NCBI GenBank assembly: GCA_031472005.1
Contig: PZJY01000001.1
Coordinates: 3,162,001 to 3,226,000 of the forward strand
DNA: 64,000 nucleotides
Source of the DNA: Tetracladium setigerum
Taxonomy: Eukaryota > Ascomycota > Leotiomycetes > Helotiales
Direction: 5' to 3'
Shown here: in pieces, positions 33,591 to 45,721 of the stretch
How the letters are laid out: each line of letters opens with the position of its first letter
How positions within the stretch are numbered: the stretch's first letter is position 1
Notes under the pieces: model-generated
The model's database searches: none
What the model was told of the DNA's origin: nothing
The model's input: only the letters and a program-made list of their open reading frames with translations
Program-made: the position numbers and the translations under genes

Positions 33591-33994
33591 ACCAGCCTAT
33601 CCCATCCATGAGCGAGGAGATATTTTGCCAAAGGCTGGTAACTTGGCATCCATTATCGGTCTGAACAGGGGGGAAACACACTGTCGGAGTGCTCGATCCG
33701 ATGACATGGTCGACAGGCCAAGGCGGGAGATGCTGTTGCTCATAGAAGGAAGAGCGGTCGTCCTAATCATTCATAAGAACAATGTTCTCTTCCACCCCGT
33801 TCTAACCGTTCAGGTGGACCCCTGCATTTCCACCAGAACCCGTTTATTACCATTACTGTAACCTCTTCCCCACCTTGACTTCGTGTCCCTCTACCCTCTT
33901 CCCACATACAGAATTCCAAGGTCCCCAAACCACAACATATTATCCCCTCGAAGGTTTCACGGTCCATGCGCCCTTACGGCAATTGACTCGACGA

Positions 33995-34390
33995 TTAATT
34001 GAGGACGCGCAATGTAATACCGTCGGAGCCTCTGGCTGGTAAAATCCGTAGATGTGCCCATGGTTCCTTCATTTCTACTCCTCTCGTCAAAGCTCTACAT
34101 TCATCGATACAGAAACAGTGCTGGTTCCCAAGTGAGACCATTAGGCGAGTGATCGTTGCTGTCTTGAGCGTTTCTCCATCCTCTGACCACTGCCCTGCTA
34201 TTTCTATAGCCTTCTCCCTGGATATGTTCCCGTGGTAAAAAAGTTGCTGGGCAATCCAGATCGCAGTCCTTGCCTGGTCAAGGGATGCAAGGTCGAGATT
34301 GGCAAATGGCGGGAAGAGGAGTTGATCCATCGGATCGTAACTTTCGTCGATTTCTTGCGTTAAATTCATGGTTTGGTTTGGCATTGACAA
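33995..34390 (-). CDS. Hypothetical protein, 131 aa
   Basis: Intronless minus-strand frame, start ATG at 34388-34390 or the next in-frame ATG at 34382-34384. The protein is acidic near the N-terminus (NLTQEIDESYDPMDQLLFPP) and has helix-like central parts (LDQARTAIWIAQQLFYHG, REKAIEIAGQWSEDG). I recognise no family. No signal peptide or membrane segment. Residue composition looks like a real protein, and length is consistent with a small fungal orphan, but conservation cannot be judged here. Confidence 0.45.
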   Translation of the reverse strand: MSMPNQTMNLTQEIDESYDPMDQLLFPPFANLDLASLDQARTAIWIAQQLFYHGNISREKAIEIAGQWSEDGETLKTATITRLMVSLGNQHCFCIDECRALTRGVEMKEPWAHLRILPARGSDGITLRVLN

Positions 34391-34824
34391 ATAAGATGTT
34401 TTCGGTGATTGAAGTTTGTTCGGTGTTTGAATTATGATTCAAGGGTAGGCTTTTGATATTCCAAGTTGTACAAGCTGGCCGACAGCTATTTTCTGGGCAG
34501 GATTATGGTAGGGATCAATTTCAATCGTGGGCCGAAGAAGTGAGGGTAAATGTGATCTTGAGCTCTTGTCATTGTGGACAAAGAGGCTCGACTGGAATTA
34601 TATGCCCTCCAGACAGGTCGCGGTGCATTCCGGACAGTAATCATGAGAGCTTAATCATAAGAGCTTAATCATGAGATGTAATCATGAGAGCCCACTCATG
34701 AGAGCCCACTCATGATTTACTGCTTAATAAGTTGCTCCATAAATGGAAAAGTATGAGAATGTTCGACTTCTTGTTCCAATTCGGGCAATCCGAGGGGTAA
34801 TGTCGTCACAAAAGCTATTGGAGC
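34391..34824. other. Intergenic region with TCATGA tandem repeat
   Basis: About 430 bases between two minus-strand genes, holding the degenerate 14-15-bp repeat at 34638-34719. No gene is seen. Confidence 0.45.
34638..34719. repeat. Degenerate 14-15-bp tandem repeat with TCATGA cores
   Basis: Six tandem units resembling TAATCATGAGAGCT, most centred on the palindrome TCATGA; later units change to ACTCATGAGAGCCC. Copies differ by one to three bases. It lies between the 131-aa hypothetical gene and the ARM-like gene. Confidence 0.85.
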
Positions 34825-35834
34825 TTATGTTTCCCGTTGAATGATGTCCCCCCGTTCAAGTGGGCGAGTATCGACGCCATCCCGCAATACCATTGCTTCC
34901 CGGTGCCGTCTTCTCAAGTTATCGTCCGCAAATGTCTGGCTTCTTCTCCGTCTGCTGTCAACAAACATTCCTGCAAAGTCTTCCCCGGCTGTGCTCTCTC
35001 CATTGGTCATTTTAATATCCTTCCCAAGTTCGATGACGACTTCTTTGGGTATAAGCTTCGCTTTGCCAAGTTGAATCTGCCCTGCCCTGTCTCTGAAAAT
35101 CGGTATCAGCAGCTCGTTCAGCCGGTTCTCTTTTCCCATCGATTCCGCAAAATTCTTCTGTCTGTCGAATTCATCTTCACCCCACGGTTCCTTTGCTAGC
35201 CATCTCTCAACAAACCGCGACTTCAGGACACCCTCCACTCCGCATTTGTCGGCAAGTTGGCAAAGTACTAACAGGCAACCTTGCTCAACGACATCTCGAA
35301 GTGGCCAGTTGTCCCACTCTGGATCGTATTTATTGTGCTTGTAATCGGTCACGGAGTACTCGAGGCTTTTGACAAGTGCTGCGTAGGTGGAAGGCTTGTT
35401 GATCATAGTAACGGTAGCTGGCGGTATTAGCAAGACAAACATTAGCTGCTTCACGGACATAGCTTACAACTATTCATCATCATAGTCAATGCTCTGATAC
35501 CCTTCTCCCTCTGGTCATGCTCCGGCCTTGTGATGTACCATAGCAATGCATCAATAGTTGCGCTGTCGTGAAGCGCTCTTTCGCAAACGATGATGGCCGT
35601 AGTCTCTTGTATACAGTAGTTGGGACTATCCAAGAGTTTGTCTAAGGTACTGAGCTTCAAGGAATCTTCAACCTCCTGTGTAATGTATTGTGGTTTGTTC
35701 TCTGAAGCTGGGAGAGCGGCTGCGTCGCGATACATCAGCAGCATTCGTCGCATGAGTCCAATGACTGCGATGGTCGATATTCCGATGCTAAGTAGAGCGA
35801 GGCGGTCATTGCTGTTGGACGAGAGCATCGCCAT
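34825..35834 (-). CDS. Conserved fungal protein, membrane-anchored, ARM-like
   Basis: Two exons, 35834-35468 and 35417-34825, give 319 residues. The N-terminus has one hydrophobic segment (LALLSIGISTIAVIGLMRRM, residues about 12-31) that could anchor the protein. The rest is helical and resembles armadillo-type repeats: STLDKLLDSPNYCIQETTAI, YITRPEHDQREKGIRALTMM, and later VEQGCLLVLCQLADKCGVEG. The C-terminal ~70 residues are charged and Arg-rich (DSRRRRSQTFADDNLRRRHR). I remember similar proteins in many Pezizomycotina genomes without a demonstrated function. The frame is intact. Confidence 0.7.
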
Positions 35835-36063
35835 TCTGTCTGTGTTGAAAGGCTACATTCGGGGTCGAAATATATTTAAAGTATTGCTCTGATGCGTTGC
35901 TTTCACGCCCTTCTTCGGAATATTACTGCCATTCTTCACCGCCAAATATATTGCCTGAAGAGGTAAAGCGGTTTCCCGATAAGCGGGTTCTTCGATAAAA
36001 AAGTTCCCCATTTCGAGATTTTGAACAAGGCAAGCTCTGCAGCAGGCAATCCCACCAGCAACC

Positions 36064-39000
36064 ATGCCTCCCTCGCAATTGAAGGCCCTAAAGTCGAAGC
36101 TCCGAGAACAAGGTCTCGTGGGTCCACAGCAATCGAAAAAACAACGGAAACAAAATGCCCAGAATGGAGTCAATAAAGACAAGAGAGTCAACCGAAAAGT
36201 TGCCCTCGATGGCATCCGGGAGCAATTCAACCCATTTGAGTTCAAGCAGGCTGGAGGACGGGCGCCAAAATTTGATGTGACGACTATGGATGGGAAGAAG
36301 GGGAAGGGTGTTTTGAGGCCGGGTCTTCAGAAGAGTCGGGAACAGGAATCGGTGGGTTTTTTATTTCGCTTTAGCCTTTCGCAGTATATGGCACAGTGTG
36401 GGATGGCTATGTTCATAGGTTGTCAAGAGAGCGCTTTCTCCAGGTGCTTGGAATTGTGAGAATATTGCCTCGAAGATTCTCGAGCCAGGGAGATGCTCTA
36501 AGGACAATACTCATGTCAAACACTCTGCTTTTTGGGCCGGTGGTTCATTAGAGTCTCCCTCCGAATGCTTGTCATTTACAAATCTTTATTGGCTTGAAAC
36601 AGTCACTAATTTAATATACAGAGAAATGCAAGCATCAGCGAGGAATACTACAACCGAAATAAAGTTGGAGGTGTTATCGACAAACGATTCGGTGAAAATG
36701 ATCCAACCATGGCTCCCGAGGATAAGATGCTGGAGAGATATACACGTGCGCAACTCAAAGGAAGGAAAGGTGCAGCTTTTGATTTGGAGGATGATGAGGT
36801 GGGAGAGCTGACCCACATGGGAAAGTCGTTATCATTTGATGCACCAGCTCTTCAGGATGACTTCGCGGATAATGATCTAGAACTCTCGGACGCAGACGAT
36901 GAAGAACGGTCAGCTCGGAAGCGACGTCGCTCGGAACTTATGGAGGGTGAACAGGAGGAGGAAGAAGAAGCAGAAGAGGGAGAGGAGAAGCAACCAGAAC
37001 GCAAAAAGTCGAAACAGGAAGTTATGAAAGAGGTTATTGCGAAGTCAAAACTTTATAAATATGAACGCCAAAATCAAAAGGATGACGATGATGATCTTAG
37101 AGAGGAACTTGACAAGGAAATGTCAAGTATTCACTCGCTTCTGCAGGGACTTGGTCGCAAACCTCCTCCACCTGCAGCCACAGCATCTGGGTTTTCTGGC
37201 ATGAATTCAGAACGCCTAGCTCTTCTAAATGGAGCGGACAAGGCGCGAATTGAGAAGGAATACGACATACGCCTGAGGCAGTTAGCTCAAGATCAGCGTT
37301 CGAGGCCAACAGAGAAATCCAAGACGGAGGAACAGATTATTGAGGATCGAGCTAGGAAGCTACAGGATTTAGAGGCCAAGAAACAGCGGAGAATGCAGGG
37401 TGCGCTGGAGAGTAGTGACGAAGAAGAAGAAGGAGCAGCAGCCGGTGACAACCTAGAGGAAGTGGATGACGAGGAGGAAGACTACGGATTGGGAATGGGT
37501 ATCAAAACTCGGCCTACAATGGCAGAATTAGGCTTCGACGATGAAGATGATTTTGTTATCGACGATGACCTGGTTGCTAGTGGATCAGAGGTTGATAATT
37601 CGGAGGCCGAATCGTCAGATGTGGATGGTGCTTCAGAACAAGATGATGAGGATGATGAATTCATCAAGGACCTTCTCTCCAACGAAGATGCAGGACGACC
37701 AGAGTTTTTGACAGGCGCGAATGGGCCTTCTCGGGAGGTAGAAGATCTCGCCAAGAACGGCGTCAATGGAGACCTCGCTTACACTTTTGACTGTCCGCAA
37801 TCCCACCAGGAGTTGCTGCAAATTCTGAAGAAGGTGGTCATTTTAGATCTTCCAACTGCCATTATACGCATTAGGACCATCTATGACCCTAAACTCAGGA
37901 GTGAAAACAAAGGGAAATTGGGCAAGTTTGCTGCGGCATTAGTTGACCATATTTCCTACCTTGCAAATCAAGCTAAGCGTCCACCATTTGCTATTATCGA
38001 GGCCATCATTCGTCACATTCACTCCATGGCCAAAACTTACGGAGCTGAAATCGCAAATGCATTCAGACGGCATCTTGATGAAATTCGGAAGACACGTTCA
38101 CTGCAACTCACTCCTGGGGACCTTGTCCTCTTCACCGCTGTTGGAACCATTTTCTCAACCTCCGATCACTTTCACCAAGTGGTGACCCCAACATCGCTTA
38201 CCATGGCCCGATACCTTGGCCTCAAGATCCCCCAAACACTCGCGGATTATGCAACAGGGACTTACGTCGCTACACTCTGTCTTGAATACCAACGCTTGTC
38301 AAAGAGATTCGTCCCCGAAGTGACGAATTTCTTAGAAAACTCTCTGTGTGTTTTGGCACCTAAGCCCTTCTCAAAACTGCCCGGAAGCTTTCCATATCAC
38401 GAACCCAAAACATCGTTGAGAATCACTCAAATCCCCAAATCAACACGCCAGATTGCCTTCTACGATTGCGTAGACACTGAACTATCAGAAAAAGAGCAAG
38501 TACAACTACAAGTTGCGATCCTAGAAGCAAATCTCGAAGTTGTCGGTGTAGCAGCCGAGACGTGGTCAGAATCCGCAGCTTTTATTGAAACATTCGAGCC
38601 AGTCGCGAAAGTAGTGAAACATTTGAGTGGAAAGGGATGCAAATCGAAACTTCCTGAAAGCACCCTGGTAAGCTTATCTTCCCGGGCTATCTTTTTATTT
38701 TATTTTACCAAGAATGCTGAAACTAACACTCGCCAGACCCTGCTATCAACTCTTACCGCAAGTCTACACGCCCACCTAAGCAAATCCCTCCTCGCCCGCC
38801 GTCCCCTCCAACTCCACCACCATAAACCTCTAGCCATCAAAACTTTCATCCCCAAGTTCGAAGAATCGTTCAATCCAGACCGCCACTACGACGTCGACAA
38901 AGAGCGCACCGAAGCGGCTAAGCTCAAGAAGGAGTACAAGTCCGAGCACAAGGGTGCCGTGCGAGCATTGAGAAAGGATGCGAGAATTACGGCGGTGAGA

Positions 39001-39141
39001 GAGCTGAAGGATAAGAGGGAGAGAGATGAGAAGTACGAGAAGAATCAAAAGAGGTTGCTGGCTATGATTCAGGGTGAGGAGGGCGCTGAGAAGAACGCGT
39101 ATGATCGGGAGAGGGAGTGGAGGAAGAAGGGGAAGAAATGA
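36064..39141 (+). CDS. NOP14: Nucleolar protein Nop14 (SSU processome)
   Basis: Component of the 90S pre-ribosome/SSU processome needed for 18S rRNA maturation and 40S production in the nucleolus. Three exons, 36064-36351, 36622-38667 and 38737-39141, give 912 residues. The N-terminus has the family block NRKVALDGIREQFNPFE near residue 45 and, across intron 1, EYYNRNKVGGVIDKRFGEND and MAPEDKMLERYTRAQ. The middle is highly acidic (Glu and Asp runs around 36955-37000 and 37415-37690). The C-terminal Nop14 region follows, ending in the Lys-rich tail AYDREREWRKKGKK. The second intron, 38668-38736, is 69 nt and has no in-frame stop, so a naive frame reads through it. The acidic tract is normal for the family. 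Confidence 0.93.
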
Positions 39142-39297
39142 TGAGGTGATGTTGAAATGAAGAGTTGTCTCTATATCCTGATAGAGCTGGTGTAATCTGT
39201 GCCTATGTAGCAATGGAAGAATAAAAATAGCGTGTCAGACCAGCTGCCTCTAGATACTGTAACCTGTCCTCTTATCCTACCCTGACCCATTTACGCA

Positions 39298-42200
39298 TCA
39301 CTTAAGCATCCCACAATGCTCTAAACTTCCCCCCTCTTCAGCAAGAAGAACATCCGGCTCACCATACTCCACAATCTTCCCATTCTCAAACACAGCAATC
39401 CGATCATAATTCCTAATCGCATGTAGCCTATGAGCCACGGCAATAACAGTGCAATGCGCAAAATGTTCCGCAATGATTTCTTGCATGAGCAGATCCGTCT
39501 GTAAATCAACACTGGCGGTTGCCTCGTCGATGATAAGTATCTTTGAAGATCTCAGCATAGCTCTCGCTAGACAAAATAGCTGTCGCTGTCCATGAGATAA
39601 CAACTCCTCGGCTTCCATGACTGTATCTAGACCGCCGGCATTGCTCACGATGGACCAGAGTTTCACCTTCTCGAGAGCAGCTTGAGCAGCTAAGTCATTC
39701 CCTTGCAGAGTATCCATAAGATCAAGATTCTGTCTGATTGTTCCTTTGAGGAAGATGGGATCTTGTGGTATGGCTGTCAGTCGCTCTCTCGTGATTTGGC
39801 GAGGGATTTCGGAGATGTTGACTTCATCAATTGTTATGGAACCGTTCTGCATTTCTAGCATGCGGAAGAGGGTGGCGACGAAAGATGATTTTCCAGATCC
39901 AGAGGGCCCACAGATTCCGAGCTTCTGACCGGCTGGGATTGAAATGCTAATATCGTGAAGAGTATTTGGAGAGTCGAGGGTGTATGCTGCAGAGACGTTT
40001 GAAACCACCACGGAACCTCGGGATGGCCAGTCATATGGAACTTCTGAAGACTCCTGGGCATTGTTCTCGGTAGGAGTGTTTTCAGCAAAGGACTTTATCC
40101 GAGAGATAGCTCCCAATGATGTTTCGACTGCTGTCCAGTGTTGTACAAAGGCCGACAAAGCTATACTGAATGACATAATATTGACCAATGCCACTCCCAC
40201 GAAACCAGCATCAGCGCTGCTACGAAATCGGACAATGAGCGCAACCAATACGACAGCCATGCCTGCAACTGTGAGATCGATAACAAGTGCTAGCCATCTC
40301 TGAATACACAAGAGAAGATAGAACGGTCTTTGAGAAGCATCCAGAAGAGCCATGTTGCGTTTATCCATCTCTGCTGTCCATCCAAAGGCCCGAATTGTGA
40401 CGAGCCCGCTAAGGGTTTCCAAGAAGTTGCTGTAAAGAGGTGCTTTGGCTTCCAGTTCCATTAGCCTGATTTGACGCGAAGTACGCAGATAAAACTTTTG
40501 TAGAACATAGACAACAAATGTGACAAAAGGTAGAGCAATGGCAAAGTATTTGGCAGATACACATATGACTGCGGCCTGAATAACTGCAGTGAATAAGTTG
40601 AAGACGAGAATAAGACCGGCAATGGGGAGCTCCATGTCGATTACAGCCAGGTCCTGGCTAAATCTATTGATGATTTGTCCAGTATCTGTCGATGTGAAGA
40701 AGTATAGTGGCGCATTCGAAACAGATCCAAGGAGCTTCTTGTGTAGATGGCTTGCAGACCGAGGAACCATCTTGGTGAATAGCATTATGCACAGAACTAT
40801 GAGAAAGGTCACGCAACCAGATTCCACGCCAATGAGGACGCCAAGGTAAAGCCCATTAACTGAATTGCCATGGGTGGCAATGGCAGTTGTCCAAAATTTG
40901 ATTAGGAGATCTGCAATTTTAGTGAGAGTTCACAGATCCAGGGGAGCAATCTTACCAGGGAATCGCATAAGCACAGAGTATACAATGATTAAAGCAGCCT
41001 CTATGAAGACATTCTGCCACCCTGCACTCGCGAAATAGTAGCTATAGTCGGCCCAGTTCCCCATAGGACGGTTGATATCCGCGATGGCGTTCTCTCTGGC
41101 AGTGTCGTCGTCCTTCTTGGGCTCTGCTGTCAATTTTTCGTTCTGTAGTATTTCTTCCGACTCTTTCCTGTGTCTTGCATCTAGATTTGCAACATATCCA
41201 CCTCTCTTAACAAGCTCCTCCATGGTACCTTGTTCGGAGACTTTGCCATTGTCGTTGAAGGCAATTATATAGTCAGCATAGGACAGTCGGTGAGCTGCAT
41301 GTGTTGCTAGTATAACAGTTATACCTGAGCTACGCATGAGTCCATTCGGCCCAAGCAAGGCCGAAAAGATGCGGTCTTCGCTTCTGGAATCCAGCCCACT
41401 GAAGACGTCATCTAAGATTAAGACTTTCTTTCGAGAATAGATGGCCCTAGCAAGCGCCTTCAAACAGTTAGCGATTTATGAAGACCAAAAAAATACCGAT
41501 CAACTTACAATCCGCAGCTTCTGTCCTCCAGAGAGCGCTGATCCGGCTGATCCGCATAAAGAACCATCTGCATTTAGAAACTCTTCAAGATCTGTATCCA
41601 TTGCACACGCACGAACCACTTTTGCATACCAATCTGCTTCGAAAGCAGCAAATCCCAGGATGTTGTTGCGGATGCTGTTATTTTGAATCCATGGGGTTTG
41701 GCTGACGAAAGCAACATGTGCTTGGTTGATGTAAATATTGCCCTTCGAAGACGGAGTTTCTCCCAAAAGACTTTGTAGGAAGCTCGATTTTCCACATCCC
41801 ACTGGCCCAATAACCATCGTCAAACTACCAGGAGAAAATTCGATGGACACATCTTCAATCACAGCCGGTTTATCATCGGCCCACCCAAGCGTGAGGTCTT
41901 TTACTTCAATGGGGGCTTGTGGCGAGGATTCAACTGTTGGCATAATGCCCATCTCGATATCCGAGCTTCCTATCATACTTCTGTTAGATCCATAGGTCTC
42001 TGGCCTGCTGTTTAAGGCACTGCGTGATCGAGGCATCAACATGCGATCGTCTCTTTTTGTTGGCAAGGCAATGAACTTCTCGACTCGATCAAAACAGCTC
42101 AACGCAGCAATGAGTTGTGGAGTTGTGAACACAAAGGCTCGAATTGGTACAATCAACAAGGCGATGAGGGATAACGCTGTAAAAGCTGATGTAACATCAA

Positions 42201-43897
42201 GAATTTGCCCATTCACAGAAGCAACTATGACATAGATAACAAAGGCTGCTCCAGGGGCCAGAATATCGGATAGATTACCAAAGGCAAGCATAATGACCAG
42301 AAGTTTCCTCATCTTCAGAGAGTGGGCGATTTCGTTGGCTCTGAGACTAGATATAATTTCAGATATCTTTGCGTCAAGTCCAAGCATTTTGACTCCTTTC
42401 ATTGCGTTGAGAGCTTTGGCTGTTGCATCAATTCTGGTCTGAATTTTCTCCATCCATGCTCCTTGGGCTGGTCCCATGAACCGCGAGAGAAAGAAAGGTC
42501 CAGAGATGGCGATTCCAGTAATAAACAGCGGTCCTAAGAGCGCAAGGCCAATTTCCTTTTGCAGCAGCCAGATAGCCAGTACAATTTCAATTGGACTTGA
42601 CCAGACAACGTGGATCGGCTCAATAGCTCTGCAAATGAGTTCAACATCCGCAGACATCAAGGTAACAGCTGCCGATTCATCGAGCCCTGTGATGGAAAGA
42701 TTCAAGGTCTGCGAATATATTGCGTTGACAAGTGAGCCTCTAACCATCGTCGACATCCTATTGGCATGATGCTGAAAGGCTCCAGCCGTAAGTGCGAGGC
42801 CAACATAAACCAGCCCGACTGCCGCTATGAGACCCCATCCTTGACGATCGGTAGACTCTGAGACAGGTTCGTTGACTAGCTCGGTGATCCTCTTGATGAG
42901 GAACGGTTGCATAAATCGAAAGAAGATGAGAGCGAGGCGAGGGATAATGGCAGCAGCGAATGGTTTCAACACGGCACGTGCAATAACCCAAGCCAAATTA
43001 TGGGATTTAGGATACCGGGCACCTGCATTAAATGTCAGTAAAGAGAGACAGAAAATATGCGTGGATGAAACCCACGGCTTTTCCATCGTTTTTGGAAGGT
43101 GGCCTCCAGAGACTTCGAGAGAAGAGCTTCATCGGCAGCAAATAAATCATCATCGTTGACGACGCTTCGAAAGCCCAAATGAAAGAGCGGATTTAACCAC
43201 CAGAATAGACTTCGAGAGTAGAGTCCACTAATAGCCTCGGGCGATGGGACTTTGAAGGGCTGGAATAATAGTCCTCTCTTCTCTACCGCCTCGGAGACAA
43301 GAATCGCGCATTTGGCTGCAAGAATGGTGGATCCCACTGCATTTCCAGCAACATTCTCTCCACGGAGCCATCTAGTGCGAACTTGTACAGCATCTAAAGG
43401 CAGCGTGAGGAGAAGATAGGCATTGATGATCGAGCTTGGTCTGATGTTTCTACCGTGCTCGAGATGCGACAGGATTGACAGACCAAGTGCAGCTGCAAGT
43501 TGGAGAAGAGCGGCAGCGAGAGAAGCTCGAGTCCGGAGCACAGACTTGGAAACTTCTACGACATTGACGATTTGCAATACGCTGAATATGGTGAGCATTA
43601 CCTATGATAAATCAGCACGGCTACATCAAACTCGCAGTAGAAACTTACAATCTTGGCAGTTTGGAGATAGCTGCCTTTAACCTTGTGAGGGGTCCTCAAT
43701 AGTCTCCAAATCCGGGGTGGAATGGCAAGTAACAAAAGAGCCGACGGTCCTATAGAAAGAATTGACTCCTCGAATAATAGAGTGAAGTCGAAAGTCTGTT
43801 CCCCTGGAATCTTAAGAATTGGCCCAAAACTGTTGTCGCCTGCATTCTCTAGAGCATCTCTAGCGTACAGAGCTGTAAAGTTCGAAAGCATCTTCAT
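39298..43897 (-). CDS. ABCC-type (multidrug resistance-associated) ABC transporter
   Basis: Full-length ABC exporter of the MRP/ABCC type, TMD0-TMD1-NBD1-TMD2-NBD2, about 1467 residues. Exons 43897-43649, 43601-43076, 43022-41509, 41457-40956 and 40910-39298, with clean phases. NBD1: Walker A GPVGCGKSS, signature LSGGQ split by an intron, Walker B VLILDDVFSGLD, H-loop ATHAAH. NBD2: Walker A GPSGSGKSS, signature LLSHGQRQLFCLARA, Walker B ILIIDEATASVD, H-loop VAHRLH. NBD1 has Asp where NBD2 has the catalytic Glu, as in other ABCC proteins. Transported substrate cannot be told; fungal relatives export drugs, conjugates or secondary metabolites at the plasma or vacuolar membrane. No biosynthetic genes lie nearby. 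The start is the first ATG after an in-frame upstream stop. Confidence 0.93.
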
Positions 43898-44381
43898 GGC
43901 GTTGAATTGTTGTTCTCTTGAATAATCACAAAAATCATGAACACCAATTCTGGTCTTTATCGCATGTCGTTTGATGGTGGCCTAAAGTAAGGAGCGCACA
44001 ATGGCGAGGGGGATTGAGGCATCAATATCTCTTGGAGATTCGGATCCTTGTCCTCCATATTGTACATTCTGTACATACTGTCTATCGTAGATCTCTGAGT
44101 GGTGTGTGGACGCGTCTTCCGCACCGAGTAGGGGCAGGCACCAAAGGATGGGATGTCGATGTCGTCGGGTAACTCGTTTAGGAAAGCGGAACGAGAATGT
44201 TACTGCACGCCAGGACGACCGTTACATTCCATGGGACCAATTACATCTTTGTTATAAAATGTAGGTATTACTGCTTGTTCAAACGGACATATTGAATTAT
44301 CCTTCCCTAAGAAATACTTTGGTCCTCGGTTCCCAAAAACGCCAAAGATCCTATAAGTACAGTAAAACGTCATTGCCAAAT
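43898..44381. promoter_or_regulatory. ABCC transporter promoter region
   Basis: About 480 bases between two minus-strand genes; includes repeated TGTACA-like palindromic words near 44063-44081. No gene seen. Confidence 0.35.
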
Positions 44382-45721
44382 CTACGAACTCCCATCCTCA
44401 GGCAAGGCATCAATAACTCCCTTTACAATCTCAATCAACTCATTGACATCCGGCCTCTCAGCCGGCTCGACCTTCAAGCACTGCCTGACTACTTCCCTGA
44501 TACTCTCGCTAATTTCACTATCCTCACTTTGGCCTGTCTGGTTTGTCGCTTTCTTCTTTCCACCTGCACCCTCGTCCGGAAACCTCCAATCGCCTCCAAG
44601 AACACACATGCTTAGGCTTCCTCCAGTCTCATCGCTGCGCATTTCGAAAGGGGACTTGCCCACTAGGCAGGCGTATAGTGTGCAGCCCAACGACCAGACG
44701 TCTACTTTGGTGTCAACGACACTGCCGGTCTTGACATCGAAGAGTTCTGGAGCTCGGTAAGGCATGGTGGAATGTTCGGCAGCTTCATCTTGAACGGCCA
44801 GGGCGAGTGATCGAGAAGTGATTGGAGTTGGGGCTGGAGCAATGGAGCCGAGGTCCATGAGGATAGGCTGTTCTCCATCATCGTCAATCATAATATTTCC
44901 TGTCCTTCGTTAAATCCAGTCTTCCTTGCTTTGAAATACCGCTCTGAACTCACCTGGCTTGATATCCCTATGCGCATAGGCTCTGATCCCACCAGGCGCA
45001 ATTCCCTGCTGGCTGATACTGACTTCACCCTCCATCAGAGGTTCCGCCTGCTCATCCTCATCATCTGTCTCGCGTTCACTCCTTCTTCCCCTCCTCTCTT
45101 CCCCATCATCCGCCCTCGCCGCTCCGTCCCGGATCCTCTTCGCATTCTCCTGGCTCTGAGTTCCATCTGCACCGCCCTGAACCTTATAATTATGCATCGC
45201 CTTTAATGCCTTACACACTCCTAGAAATAGGACCATCAACCGTCTTTCCGGGAACTTCGTATGATTGACTAGATTTGCATTGATGATGTCCTGCAGGTTC
45301 CCTCTTCTGTAATACGGCAGTAAAATGTACACAGTCTTTGCGCCAGGATCGGATCGATCGGCAGAGACGCAGTAGTCAACGCTTCGAATGATGTTCGGGT
45401 TTGGTGTGAATAGTGCGTAGGCCTCGACTTCTTTCATTGCTTGTGCGACGGATTCTTGGCCAAAGGGGCAGCGAATCTTCTTAAGAGCATAGAGAGCTTC
45501 ATTGCTGGTATCTTGAACGAGGTATACGTATGAGAATCCGCCCTATTGGCGAAGAATTGTTAGTTGAATGGTTGGGGATTGAGCGTGGCTTGCTTGCTTA
45601 CTTCTCCGAGTAATCGTAAAATCTTGAAACTGCGATTGTTGATTTTTAGCTGCGGTGAGCCGGGAAAGCAGCTCATGCAGTTCGTAAGTGTGTACACCAG
45701 GTCGAGGAAGTATTGCGCCAT
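44382..45721 (-). CDS. ENV7: Env7/STK16-type serine/threonine kinase
   Basis: Protein kinase of the NAK family (mammalian STK16, yeast vacuolar Env7). Exons 45721-45602, 45542-44954 and 44899-44382 give 408 residues. The glycine loop GEGGFSYVYLV spans intron 1; the catalytic Lys is in YALKKIRCPFGQESV; the catalytic loop is AYAHRDIKPGNIM; the DFG motif is DLG (LMDLGSIAP), as in STK16; APE is YRAPELFDV. An unusual ~65-residue charged insert (rich in Arg, Asp, Glu) lies just before the catalytic loop. The N-terminus has the Cys pair NCMSCFPG, a possible palmitoylation site, which would fit the reported lipid anchoring of Env7. The gene is divergent from the DPP5-like gene. No frame break. Confidence 0.88.

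Larger units (their letters stand above)
32674..33994. other. 1.3 kb intergenic region with trinucleotide repeats
   Basis: Contains the CCP1 promoter, a (TAA)n run at 33191-33210 and an imperfect TTA/TTG/TTC trinucleotide block at about 33550-33590. No gene is supported. Confidence 0.4.

Noticed and set aside
34638..34719. Possible CRISPR-like array
   Set aside because: Units are 14-15 bp with no unique spacers and this is a eukaryotic genome; it is a plain tandem repeat.
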